The notes under the pieces were generated by a model, which saw only the letters and a list, made by a program, of their open reading frames with translations, was not told the DNA's origin and did not search any database. A stretch of DNA of 64,000 nt from contig CAWFFW010000002.1 in NCBI GenBank assembly GCA_963815305.1, forward strand, positions 310,001 to 374,000, read 5' to 3'. The DNA comes from CAXBID01 sp963815305. Its GTDB lineage: Bacteria; Bacteroidota; Bacteroidia; Flavobacteriales; Flavobacteriaceae. Each line of letters opens with the position of its first letter. The first letter of the stretch is position 1. The position numbers and the translations under genes were made by a program. This document shows positions 29,564-38,245 of the stretch, one piece after another.

Positions 29564-30185
29564 AGATCTCGTCATCGTTTTCGTGAAAAACATCAAGTTG
29601 GGTAAAGTGAAAACCCGTTTAGCAAAAACCATTGGTAATCAATGTGCGTTTGACGTATATAGTAAACTTGTTGAAGTTACCGAAATAGCTATTAAAAATA
29701 TAGCGGTTGATAAACATATTTATTTTTCAGATGCCGTTATATACACAAAATGGAAAGACGATTTTAAAACAGTTCAGCAAGGTAGAGATTTGGGTGAGCG
29801 CATGAAAAATGCATTTATTGATGGATTTAAAGCAGGCTATAATCGTATTGTTTTAATAGGTTCAGATTTACCAGATATTAAATCGGAACATTTAAAAACC
29901 GGATTGCAAGCATTAGATGAAAATGACGTAGTTTTTGGTCCTGCAGAAGACGGAGGTTACTATTTAATAGGATTAAGTAAAATGCACGATTTCATTTTTG
30001 AAAACAAACCTTGGAGCGAATCATATTTATTAGAAAAAACAATTCATGAACTTAAAGAAAAACATGTAAAATTCAGTACTTTAGTAACTCTTAATGATAT
30101 TGATACTTTTGAAGATTTGGTAGCTTCAGAATTCTATAAAAACAACTCAGCATTACAAGCTAGAATTCAACAATTAAATGATTAA
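29556..30185 (+). CDS. TIGR04282-type glycosyltransferase of arsenosugar biosynthesis
   Basis: The 209-residue protein belongs to the DUF2064/GT-A-like family first noted beside the ArsS-type radical SAM gene. Visible motifs are VFVKNIKLGKVKTRLAKTIG at the N-terminus (nucleotide site), LIGSDLPDI near residue 107 (metal-binding D) and GPAEDGGYYLIGL near 128. It may move or activate a sugar during completion of the arsenosugar, but the exact step is not known. It overlaps its neighbours by eight bases on each side, so it is translationally coupled to both. Confidence 0.85.
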   Translation: MTKDLVIVFVKNIKLGKVKTRLAKTIGNQCAFDVYSKLVEVTEIAIKNIAVDKHIYFSDAVIYTKWKDDFKTVQQGRDLGERMKNAFIDGFKAGYNRIVLIGSDLPDIKSEHLKTGLQALDENDVVFGPAEDGGYYLIGLSKMHDFIFENKPWSESYLLEKTIHELKEKHVKFSTLVTLNDIDTFEDLVASEFYKNNSALQARIQQLND

Positions 30186-30990
30186 ATACATAGAAGAAAC
30201 TGTACAGTATTTGCAAAATAAAGGTTTTGAAAACCCTGAAATAGGGATTATTTTAGGCACAGGGTTGGGTCAATTAATAGACGAAATAACTATTCTAAAA
30301 GAAGTTAGCTATAATCAAATCCCTAACTTCCCAACAGCCACTGTAGAATTTCATACAGGAAAACTTATTTATGGCGAATTAGAAGGGAAAAAAGTTGTTG
30401 TCATGCAGGGGCGTTTTCATATTTATGAAGGCTATACGCTGCAGGATGTTACGTTCCCCGTTCGTATTATGGAAAAATTGGGTATAAAAATCTTATTGGT
30501 TTCAAACGCTGCTGGTGCCATTAATTTAAATTTTAAAAAGGCAGAATTAATGATTATTGAAGATCATATAAATCTTCAAGGAAGTTCACCTTTAGCTTTT
30601 AAAGGTGTTGAAAAACTAGGTGAGCGTTTTACTGATATGAGCGCGCCTTATGATACTGATATAAATGCTAAGTTTAAAAATATTGCAAAAAAAAATAACA
30701 TGAAGCTACACGAAGGTGTTTATGCCAGTGTTGTTGGCCCGCAATTAGAAACTAAAGCAGAATACCGCATGCTAAAAATATTGGGAGCAGATGCTGTTGG
30801 TATGAGTACAGTACCCGAAATTATAGTAGCAAATCATTTAAATTTAAGAGTAGCTGCTGTTTCTGTTTTAACAGATGAATGTGATCCTGATAATCTAAAA
30901 CCTGTTGACATAGCTGATATTATTGCAAATGCTGCAAAAGCAGAACCCCATTTGATTACCCTTTTTAAAGAATTAATAAAAACATTATAG
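30178..30990 (+). CDS. Purine nucleoside phosphorylase (trimeric PNP-I type)
   Basis: The 270-residue enzyme splits a nucleoside with phosphate into base and ribose 1-phosphate. It aligns by eye with human PNP. GTGLG is near residue 27, GRFHIYEGY near 79 and SNAAGAIN near 111. ETKAE near 187 provides the base-binding Glu, and GMSTVPEIIV is near 203. At the position of human Asn243 it has Asp (D233 in LTDECD), a change linked to 6-aminopurine use. It overlaps the glycosyltransferase gene by eight bases inside the arsenosugar row, so adenine removal from the ArsS product is a plausible job. Confidence 0.9.
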   Translation: MIKYIEETVQYLQNKGFENPEIGIILGTGLGQLIDEITILKEVSYNQIPNFPTATVEFHTGKLIYGELEGKKVVVMQGRFHIYEGYTLQDVTFPVRIMEKLGIKILLVSNAAGAINLNFKKAELMIIEDHINLQGSSPLAFKGVEKLGERFTDMSAPYDTDINAKFKNIAKKNNMKLHEGVYASVVGPQLETKAEYRMLKILGADAVGMSTVPEIIVANHLNLRVAAVSVLTDECDPDNLKPVDIADIIANAAKAEPHLITLFKELIKTL

Positions 30991-30995
30991 AGGAT

Positions 30996-31085
30996 GGCGT
31001 TACCACAAGGGTCAGGCTTTCGGCAGTCGCTTCACAATTTTCAAAAAAATTGCAAGAGCTTCAATAATGCCTCAATCCTTAACGC
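30996..31085. repeat. Palindromic intergenic repeat, copy B
   Basis: It begins GGCGTTACCACAAGGGTCAGGCTTTC and ends CCTTAACGC, clearly the same family as copy A with a different AT-rich middle. It lies between the phosphorylase gene and arsM. Confidence 0.7.
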
Positions 31086-31126
31086 AAAAAAAAAGACCTC
31101 ATAGGCTTTCAAAATTTGTGAGGTCT
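31086..31126 (-). terminator. Terminator-like hairpin facing the minus strand
   Basis: AGACCTCA (31094-31101) pairs with TGAGGTCT (31119-31126) around a 17-base loop. Read on the minus strand it is followed by a run of about nine T. No minus-strand gene is visible upstream of it, since arsM runs the other way. Confidence 0.5.
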
Positions 31127-31238
31127 AAAATAACAAACAAAGTTAACCATAACGCTTTATCGTGTCATATTTGTTACATTCAATTAGAAGCAAAGGGCTT
31201 ACCTTTATTCCATAAAATACTATATAAAAACTTTTAAA

Positions 31239-32207
31239 ATGAGCTATTTAGAAACCACTCACGACGTATATAAAGAAGCAGCCTTAACACCAGATGTTGG
31301 CTTATGTTGTACCACAAATCCTATTTGGGAATTACCAGGTTTAAAAATCCCTAAAATCATGCAAGAAATGAATTATGGTTGTGGTAGTACCGTACATGCT
31401 CGCGACTTAACAAATAACCCAAAAATGCTTTATGTTGGCGTTGGCGGCGGCATGGAATTGTTACAATTCGCTTATTTTAATCGACAAAAAAATGGCGTTG
31501 TAGGTATTGATGTGGTTGATGAAATGCTGGAGGCTTCTCGCAAAAATTTTATTGAAGCCGAGGCTCAAAATGATTGGTTTAAAAGTGAATTTGTAGATCT
31601 CAAAAAAGGAGATGCCATGAATTTACCAGTTGAAGATAATAGTATTGATGTAGCTGCGCAAAATTGCCTGTTTAACATTTTTAAAGCAGATGATTTAAAG
31701 AAAGCCATAGCTGAAATGTACCGCGTTTTAAAACCACACGGAAAATTAGTAATGAGCGACCCTACTTGTGAGCAACCCATAAATGACACCCTACGTAATG
31801 ATGAGCGTTTACGTGCATTGTGTTTAAGCGGTAGTTTAACCATTCAAGATTATGTAAAGGCATTAACTGATGCTGGTTTTGGAACCATAGAAATTCGTGC
31901 TAGAAAACCGTATAGAATTCTTAATCCAAAACATTACCCTACCGACGAATTAATTTATATAGAATCTATAGAAGTAGCCGCTATAAAAGACCCAATGCCA
32001 AAAGATGGACCATGTGTTTTTACTGGTAAAGCTGCTATTTATTATGGTGAAGAACCTTATTTTGATGATAAAAAAGGACATATGCTGCTTAGAAATCAAC
32101 CCTTAGCCATTTGTGATAAAACGGCTGGAGCTTTAGCTTCATTAAATAGAGATGATATTTTTATAAGCGAATCTACCTATCATTATGATGGTGGTGGATG
32201 TTGTTAG
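31239..32207 (+). CDS. arsM: Arsenite methyltransferase ArsM of arsenosugar biosynthesis
   Basis: The 322-residue protein has a SAM-binding motif YVGVGGGMELL at about residues 65-75. Cys residues of the type that bind arsenic are present: C23/C24 in LCCTTNP, C48 in YGCGS, one in AQNCLFN, one in DPTCEQ, and a terminal CC. ArsM methylates arsenite stepwise to dimethylarsenic, the substrate of ArsS. The N-terminal segment NPIWELPGLKIPKIMQEMNY is shared by the ArsM forms found beside ArsS. It is separated from the phosphorylase by repeat copy B and may have its own promoter. Confidence 0.92.
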   Translation: MSYLETTHDVYKEAALTPDVGLCCTTNPIWELPGLKIPKIMQEMNYGCGSTVHARDLTNNPKMLYVGVGGGMELLQFAYFNRQKNGVVGIDVVDEMLEASRKNFIEAEAQNDWFKSEFVDLKKGDAMNLPVEDNSIDVAAQNCLFNIFKADDLKKAIAEMYRVLKPHGKLVMSDPTCEQPINDTLRNDERLRALCLSGSLTIQDYVKALTDAGFGTIEIRARKPYRILNPKHYPTDELIYIESIEVAAIKDPMPKDGPCVFTGKAAIYYGEEPYFDDKKGHMLLRNQPLAICDKTAGALASLNRDDIFISESTYHYDGGGCC

Positions 32208-32214
32208 TTTGCAG

Positions 32215-32243
32215 ACTCTTCAGGTTTTAAAAACCTGAAGAGT
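32215..32243. terminator. Perfect hairpin after arsM
   Basis: A 13-bp perfect stem (ACTCTTCAGGTTT at 32215-32227 and its complement at 32231-32243) closes a three-base loop, eight bases after the arsM stop. The T tract is weak, so termination may be partial and the downstream DUF547 gene may still be expressed from arsM. Confidence 0.55.
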
Positions 32244-32287
32244 ATCTTTACAACAAATCATGCAGAAATATATTGACATCATAAAAA

Positions 32288-33157
32288 ATGAAATCCCTAC
32301 AACTCCTTTTTATTTTAACTTTAATAACTGCCTGTTCTGGAACAAAGCGCGTTGTTGAACGTCCACAAAAAGAAATAGCTCAAACCCAAAAAGCTACAGA
32401 CAGTATTATGGATGTGATAAAAGAATATGCGTCTGTTAATACTACGAATCAAGTTGAGCATGACTCACTAAGTGAAAATTTTAATCAAACACTTACAACA
32501 CATTTTATTTCTATTCATCAGTTATGGGATGAATTATTAAAAAAATATGTTTCCGATAATGGAAACGTGAATTATAAATCGTTTAAATCTGAACATAAAA
32601 AACTTCTAGATTATATTTACGTTTTAAATTTAGCTAAATCAAATGATGCTTTTCAATCATTTTCAAAAGAAGAAAAAATAGTCTATTGGATAAATGCCTA
32701 TAATGCCATGACCATAGATTTAATTCTTAGAAATTATCCCATAAAGAGTATAAAAACCATTAAAGACCCTTGGGACCAACGTTTATGGAAATTGGGAGAA
32801 AAATGGTACAATTTAAATGATATTGAGCATCAAATTTTACGAAAAATGGATGAACCTCGTATTCATTTCGCCATTGTTTGTGCGTCGTATTCTTGTCCTA
32901 AATTACAAAATGACGCTTTTACAGCTTCAAATTTGAATACGCAACTCACTAAAGCTACTAAAGAATTTCTTCATGATTTTGAGAGAAATAATATATCAGA
33001 AAACAACTTAGAACTTTCAAAAATATTCCAATGGTTTGCTAAAGATTTTAAACAGAATGGCAGTTTAATCGATTTTTTAAATCAGTATTCAATTATTGAA
33101 ATTTCTGAGAATGCAAAAAAAAGTTTTAAGGATTATAATTGGGATTTAAATGAATAA
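32288..33157 (+). CDS. DUF547 lipoprotein of the arsenosugar cluster
   Basis: The 289-residue protein has a lipoprotein signal with Cys near residue 16 (TACSG), so it is exported. The DUF547 domain fills the C-terminal two thirds, with VYWINAYNAMTIDLILRNYP near residue 140, LNDIEHQILR near 177 and HFAIVCASYSCP near 193. DUF547 has no established reaction. Its start overlaps nothing upstream, but its end overlaps the glycosyltransferase by eight bases. A second DUF547 gene lies at 41486-42199. Confidence 0.85.
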   Translation: MKSLQLLFILTLITACSGTKRVVERPQKEIAQTQKATDSIMDVIKEYASVNTTNQVEHDSLSENFNQTLTTHFISIHQLWDELLKKYVSDNGNVNYKSFKSEHKKLLDYIYVLNLAKSNDAFQSFSKEEKIVYWINAYNAMTIDLILRNYPIKSIKTIKDPWDQRLWKLGEKWYNLNDIEHQILRKMDEPRIHFAIVCASYSCPKLQNDAFTASNLNTQLTKATKEFLHDFERNNISENNLELSKIFQWFAKDFKQNGSLIDFLNQYSIIEISENAKKSFKDYNWDLNE

Positions 33158-33857
33158 AATATCAATTGTTATTCCAATACTAAATGAAGCAGAAAATATT
33201 ACTAATCTGCTAAATCATCTAATTAAAAATTCAACTAAAAAAAACATCTCAGAAATTATAATTGTTGACGGTGCAAGTGTTGATGGCTCTCAACACATAG
33301 TAGAAGACTATATTATAAAAAATAATTTTAAAATTCTACTTTCTCATTCACATAAAGGACGTGCAAAACAAATGAATTTAGGAGTAAATTATGCCACTGG
33401 AAACATTTTATATTTTTTACATGCCGATTCTTTTCCACCAGTAAATTTTGATAAACACATTTTAAATGAAATAGAAAAAGAGAATGCTGCAGGTTGTTTT
33501 AGGATGAAGTTTAACAGCAGTCATTTATGGTTAAAATTAGCAGGATGGCTAACCCAATTACCATTTAAATGTTGCCGTGGGGGCGACCAAAGTCTGTTTG
33601 TTACCAAATCGATATTTAATAAAATTGGAGGTTTTGATGAAAATTTTGTTATTTATGAAGACAACGATTTTATTTCGAAACTCTATAAGCTAAATCAATT
33701 TGTGGTTATCCAAAAATGGCTTGTTACTTCACCAAGATGTTATAGCAAAAACGGCATTTGGAAATTACAGTGGCACTATTGGACCATTCATTTAAAAAAG
33801 TTTTTTGGCGCTTCTTCACAGGAACTAAATCAGTACTATAAAAAATACATTTGTTAA
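33150..33857 (+). CDS. TIGR04283-type glycosyltransferase (GT2) of arsenosugar biosynthesis
   Basis: The 235-residue protein is a single-domain family 2 glycosyltransferase. It opens with ISIVIPILNEAENI, has the likely metal-binding DADSF-type motif as HADSF near residue 91, and GGDQSLFV near 142 and YEDNDFI near 165. Its family is known mainly from clusters with ArsS. It may attach the arsinoyl-ribosyl unit to glycerol or to a lipid head group, which is inference. It ends seven bases from the convergent phosphoesterase gene. Confidence 0.85.
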   Translation: MNKISIVIPILNEAENITNLLNHLIKNSTKKNISEIIIVDGASVDGSQHIVEDYIIKNNFKILLSHSHKGRAKQMNLGVNYATGNILYFLHADSFPPVNFDKHILNEIEKENAAGCFRMKFNSSHLWLKLAGWLTQLPFKCCRGGDQSLFVTKSIFNKIGGFDENFVIYEDNDFISKLYKLNQFVVIQKWLVTSPRCYSKNGIWKLQWHYWTIHLKKFFGASSQELNQYYKKYIC

Positions 33858-33864
33858 ATTCCTG

Positions 33865-34593
33865 TTATTTATTCCTTCCCGTTTCGTTTGGATATAACGA
33901 TGGTAAATCATCACTTTGAAACACCTCTTTAGTATCCACATCGATAGCAGATAATTTTCCTTTAAATGCAGCACCTGTATCCACATTCCAAATATTTATG
34001 GCTTGCATGGGCACGAATGAATCAAAGCGTGTGGTTGGGGTGTGACCAATATATATTTCTTTATAATGTTTTAATCTATTTGGATATACATTGGAGTATT
34101 CGCGAATATTTTTATCTAAAGTTAAGGCCATTTCCCATAGCGTTCTGTCAAAATAAAACGTTTTTTGGTAAACCTCTTTTTCCACTCCGTGCATAGATGT
34201 AAAACCTGCATGAATAAACAAACGGTTGGATTCATCAATGTGATACATAGGCATACTTTTAAAAAACTTTAAGTGTTTATCTTTATCTTCTTCTGAAACA
34301 CCCTCATAACTCTCTAAAGTTTCTTTACCACCATGCATAAACCAAGTTGGATCTACTTTACCTTTTTTCAACCATTTTTGACACCAAGCATCATGATTTC
34401 CTTTTATGAAAATACAGCTAATTTTTTCTGACAATTCTATTAAAAATTGAACAACTTGAGCAGATTCACTCCAACCATCTACATAGTCGCCCAAAAAAAT
34501 GAGCGTATCATCATCTTTAATTTCTAATTTATTTAAAACTTGTATTAAGGCTTTCAACCCTCCGTGTATATCGCCAATGGCTATAATTCGCAT
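33865..34593 (-). CDS. Calcineurin-like phosphoesterase
   Basis: The 242-residue protein has the metallophosphatase motifs GDIHGG (residues 7-12), GDYVDG near 35, GNHDAW near 60 and IGHTP near 177. These form the two-metal centre. It resembles PrpE/ApaH-like and bacterial Ser/Thr phosphatases. The substrate, protein or dinucleoside polyphosphate, cannot be told. It is convergent with the arsenosugar glycosyltransferase and diverges from pyc across a 193-base AT-rich gap. Confidence 0.85.
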   Translation of the reverse strand: MRIIAIGDIHGGLKALIQVLNKLEIKDDDTLIFLGDYVDGWSESAQVVQFLIELSEKISCIFIKGNHDAWCQKWLKKGKVDPTWFMHGGKETLESYEGVSEEDKDKHLKFFKSMPMYHIDESNRLFIHAGFTSMHGVEKEVYQKTFYFDRTLWEMALTLDKNIREYSNVYPNRLKHYKEIYIGHTPTTRFDSFVPMQAINIWNVDTGAAFKGKLSAIDVDTKEVFQSDDLPSLYPNETGRNK

Positions 34594-34786
34594 ATTTTTT
34601 TTTAATTGGTAAATTTAATAGATTCTTATTGAAATACGGAATTGAAACATTAAATTAAGATTAAAAACATCAACTATTTTTTACGTATTTGTATATTTTG
34701 AAAAGCATTTCATAAAAACACTTTTTTAATAAACAAATGTTAGTAACTTTAAATTCGAATTATTCAAACACTTAAAAGCAACAATA

Positions 34787-37700
34787 TTGAAAATCAAAAA
34801 GGTTCTTGTAGCCAATCGAGGAGAAATCGCCATCAGAATTTTTAGAGCGTGTACAGAAATAAGTATTAAAACTATTGGTATTTATACGTTTGAGGATCGC
34901 TATTCATTACATCGATACAAAGCAGATGAATCGTATCAAATAGGAGAAGATAATGAACCTTTAAAACCTTATTTAAATATAGATGCCATTGTAAAAATAG
35001 CTCTTGAAAATGGTGCAGATGCTATACATCCTGGATATGGATTTTTATCTGAAAATGCTGCTTTTGCTCAAGCATGCGAGGATAACGGTATTATTTTCGT
35101 TGGTCCAAAAGTATCCGTTTTAAAGTCTTTGGGCGATAAAATTACCGCTAAAAAAGTAGCTTTAGATAACCATGTTCCAATTATAAGAAGTAATATAAAA
35201 CCTTTAACAGGCATTGATGTTGCCATTTCTGAGGCTAAAAAAATTGGTTACCCTATTATGCTTAAAGCCGCTTCTGGAGGTGGCGGACGTGGTATGCGCG
35301 TTATTAGAGAGGTCGATGAATTAAAAAAGGCTTTTAACGAAAGTAAGCGTGAAGCATTGAACGCTTTTGGTGATGATACGGTTTTTTTAGAAAAATTTGT
35401 AGAAAACCCTAAGCATATTGAAATTCAAATTGTAGCAGATAGCTACGGCAACATCGTTCATTTGTTTGAAAGAGATTGCTCGGTACAAAGGCGTTACCAA
35501 AAGGTAATAGAGTTTGCGCCTTCGTATGGTTTGAAAGAGAAAACCAAACAAGATTTATACGAGTACGCTATTAAAATATGTAAAGCTGTAAATTATAATA
35601 ATATTGGTACCGTTGAGTTTTTAGTTGACGATGATGACTCTATTTATTTTATAGAAGTAAACCCAAGAGTTCAAGTTGAGCATACGGTTACCGAAGTAAT
35701 TACCAATATAGATTTAATAAAAACACAACTATTTATTGCTGGCGGCTATAAACTGTCGGATGAACAAATTAAAATTGAAAGCCAAGATGCTGTAAAAATA
35801 AACGGTTATGCTTTGCAATGTAGAATTACAACAGAAGATCCTCAAAATGACTTTAAACCAGACTATGGAACAGTTTCAGCATACAGAAGTGCTTCTGGTT
35901 TTGGCATTCGTTTAGATGCAGGTAGCATCTATCAAGGCGCTAAGATTTCACCGTTTTTCGATTCTATGTTAGTGAAAGTAACTGCAAATAGTAGAACACT
36001 TGACGGTGCTAGTAGAAAAATACGTCGTGCATTAGCAGAATTTAGAATTAGAGGTGTAAAAACGAATATGCCCTTTCTTGATAATATTTTAAACCATGAA
36101 ACTTTCAGACAAGGAAAAGTGACTGTAAATTTCATAAAAGCTAATCCAGAGCTTTTCATTTTTAAAGCACCAAGAAACAGGGCTACAAAACTAATTACCT
36201 ATTTGGGTGATGTTATAGTAAATGGAAATCCTGATATAAAAAAAATAGACCATTCAAAAATATTTGTCAAGCCTAAAGTACCTAAATTTGATAAAAGTGC
36301 AACATATACAAAAGGCACTAAAGACTTACTAACCGAATTAGGTCCTGAAAAATTTTCGAAGTGGTTAATGAATGAAAAGAAAATTCATTTTACAGATACG
36401 ACCATGCGAGATGCTCACCAAAGCTTGCTTGCCACACGTATGCGTACTTATGATATGCTAAAAGTTGCTGAAGGCTATGCTAAAAATCATCCTGATATTT
36501 TTAGTATGGAAGTATGGGGTGGTGCCACTTTTGATGTCTGTTTGCGTTTTCTTCAAGAAAACCCTTGGGAAAGACTTCGCTTGCTTCGTAAAGCCATGCC
36601 TAATTTATTACTACAAATGCTTATTAGAGGTTCTAACGGCGTGGGTTACAAAGCTTATTCAGATAATTTAATAGGTGAATTTGTTGAACAATCTTGGGAA
36701 ACCGGCGTGGATGTCTTCAGAATTTTCGATTCACTAAACTGGATGCAATCTCTAGGACCTTGTATAGAACACGTAAGAACACGAACCAAAGGTTTAGCAG
36801 AAGGATCCATATGTTATACAAACGATATTTTAAATCCAGAAAACACCAAGTACAATTTAAAATACTATATCAATCTTGCTAAAGAAATTGAAGGTGCTGG
36901 TGCGCATATATTAGGTGTAAAAGACATGGCTGGTTTATTAAAACCTTATGCTGCTTTTGAACTTATTACAGCATTAAAATCTGAACTAAATATTCCTATT
37001 CATTTACACACACATGACACGTCTTCAATACAATCAGCAACCTATTTAAAGGCTATTGAAGCAGGTGTTGATGTGGTTGATGTTGCCCTTGGAGGCGTGT
37101 CGGGTTTAACTTCTCAACCTAATTTTAATTCGGTTGTAGAAATGATGAGATTTCAAGAAAGAGCGAGTACTATTAATATTGATTCTCTAAATGAATATTC
37201 AAATTACTGGGAAGCCGTTAGGGAATATTATTATCCTTTTGAATCGGGCTTAAAATCAGGATCTGGAGAGGTTTTCAAACATGAAATTCCTGGTGGGCAA
37301 TATTCAAACTTAAAACCTCAAGCTCGTGGACTTGGCTTAGAGGAACGGTTTCATGAAATCACCAAAATGTATGGCGATGTAAACACCCTTTTTGGAGATA
37401 TTGTTAAAGTGACACCAAGTTCTAAAGTGGTTGGAGATATGGCGCAATACTTAGTGAGCAATAATTTAACAATACAAGATGTTCTCGAAAAAGGAGAAAC
37501 GATGTCGTTTCCGCAGTCTGTGGTGGATTTATTTAGAGGTGATTTAGGACAACCCGTTGGCGGATTCCCTAGAGATTTACAAAAAATTATTTTAAAAGGC
37601 CAAAAGCCCTTTACAAACAGGCCTAATGCACATATTCCTGCAATAGATATTGATAAAGAATACAAGGCTTTCAGAAAAATATTTGAACATGACTTAAGTC

Positions 37701-38239
37701 GAACCATTGATTACACAGACTTTTTATCCTATCAACTCTATCCTAAAGTTTTCACAGATGCTTTTAACCAACATTTAAAATATGATAATTTAATGAATTT
37801 ACCGACCAAGAATTTCTTTTATGGAATGGCGATTGGTGAAGAGATTATTGTAGAATTGGATAAGGGAAAAACGCTTTTAATTACTTTAGATTCCATTGGA
37901 AAAGCCAATGAAGATGGCATTGTAACGGTTTACTTTAAGCTCAATGGCCAAGGCAGAAGTGTTGATATTAAAGATTCTTCGATTAAGGTAGATAAAGTTG
38001 AAAACATAAAAGCTGATAAAGCGGACACGAAAGAGATTGGTGCACCGTTGCAAGGTATGTTATCTACTATTTTAGTTAAAAAAGGCGAAAAAGTAGTAAA
38101 AAACCAACCTTTGTTTATTATTGAAGCTATGAAAATGGAAACAACCATTACTGCTGCTACTGATGCTACAGTTAAGAAAATTATTTTAAAAACGGGATTT
38201 ATGGTAAATTCTGAAGATTTAGTTATTGTACTAGAATAA
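34787..38239 (+). CDS. pyc: Pyruvate carboxylase
   Basis: The 1150-residue enzyme makes oxaloacetate from pyruvate. The biotin carboxylase domain covers about residues 1-455, with the ATP-grasp KAASGGGGRGMRV near 160. The carboxyltransferase domain starts near 535 with FTDTTMRDAHQSLLATRM. The PYC/OADA region follows, and the C-terminal biotinyl domain has biotin Lys K1116 in EAMKME. The start is TTG; the next in-frame ATG lies deep in the ATP-grasp domain. It ends six bases from the convergent Omp85-like gene. Confidence 0.95.
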   Translation: MKIKKVLVANRGEIAIRIFRACTEISIKTIGIYTFEDRYSLHRYKADESYQIGEDNEPLKPYLNIDAIVKIALENGADAIHPGYGFLSENAAFAQACEDNGIIFVGPKVSVLKSLGDKITAKKVALDNHVPIIRSNIKPLTGIDVAISEAKKIGYPIMLKAASGGGGRGMRVIREVDELKKAFNESKREALNAFGDDTVFLEKFVENPKHIEIQIVADSYGNIVHLFERDCSVQRRYQKVIEFAPSYGLKEKTKQDLYEYAIKICKAVNYNNIGTVEFLVDDDDSIYFIEVNPRVQVEHTVTEVITNIDLIKTQLFIAGGYKLSDEQIKIESQDAVKINGYALQCRITTEDPQNDFKPDYGTVSAYRSASGFGIRLDAGSIYQGAKISPFFDSMLVKVTANSRTLDGASRKIRRALAEFRIRGVKTNMPFLDNILNHETFRQGKVTVNFIKANPELFIFKAPRNRATKLITYLGDVIVNGNPDIKKIDHSKIFVKPKVPKFDKSATYTKGTKDLLTELGPEKFSKWLMNEKKIHFTDTTMRDAHQSLLATRMRTYDMLKVAEGYAKNHPDIFSMEVWGGATFDVCLRFLQENPWERLRLLRKAMPNLLLQMLIRGSNGVGYKAYSDNLIGEFVEQSWETGVDVFRIFDSLNWMQSLGPCIEHVRTRTKGLAEGSICYTNDILNPENTKYNLKYYINLAKEIEGAGAHILGVKDMAGLLKPYAAFELITALKSELNIPIHLHTHDTSSIQSATYLKAIEAGVDVVDVALGGVSGLTSQPNFNSVVEMMRFQERASTINIDSLNEYSNYWEAVREYYYPFESGLKSGSGEVFKHEIPGGQYSNLKPQARGLGLEERFHEITKMYGDVNTLFGDIVKVTPSSKVVGDMAQYLVSNNLTIQDVLEKGETMSFPQSVVDLFRGDLGQPVGGFPRDLQKIILKGQKPFTNRPNAHIPAIDIDKEYKAFRKIFEHDLSRTIDYTDFLSYQLYPKVFTDAFNQHLKYDNLMNLPTKNFFYGMAIGEEIIVELDKGKTLLITLDSIGKANEDGIVTVYFKLNGQGRSVDIKDSSIKVDKVENIKADKADTKEIGAPLQGMLSTILVKKGEKVVKNQPLFIIEAMKMETTITAATDATVKKIILKTGFMVNSEDLVIVLE

Positions 38240-38245
38240 AGACGT

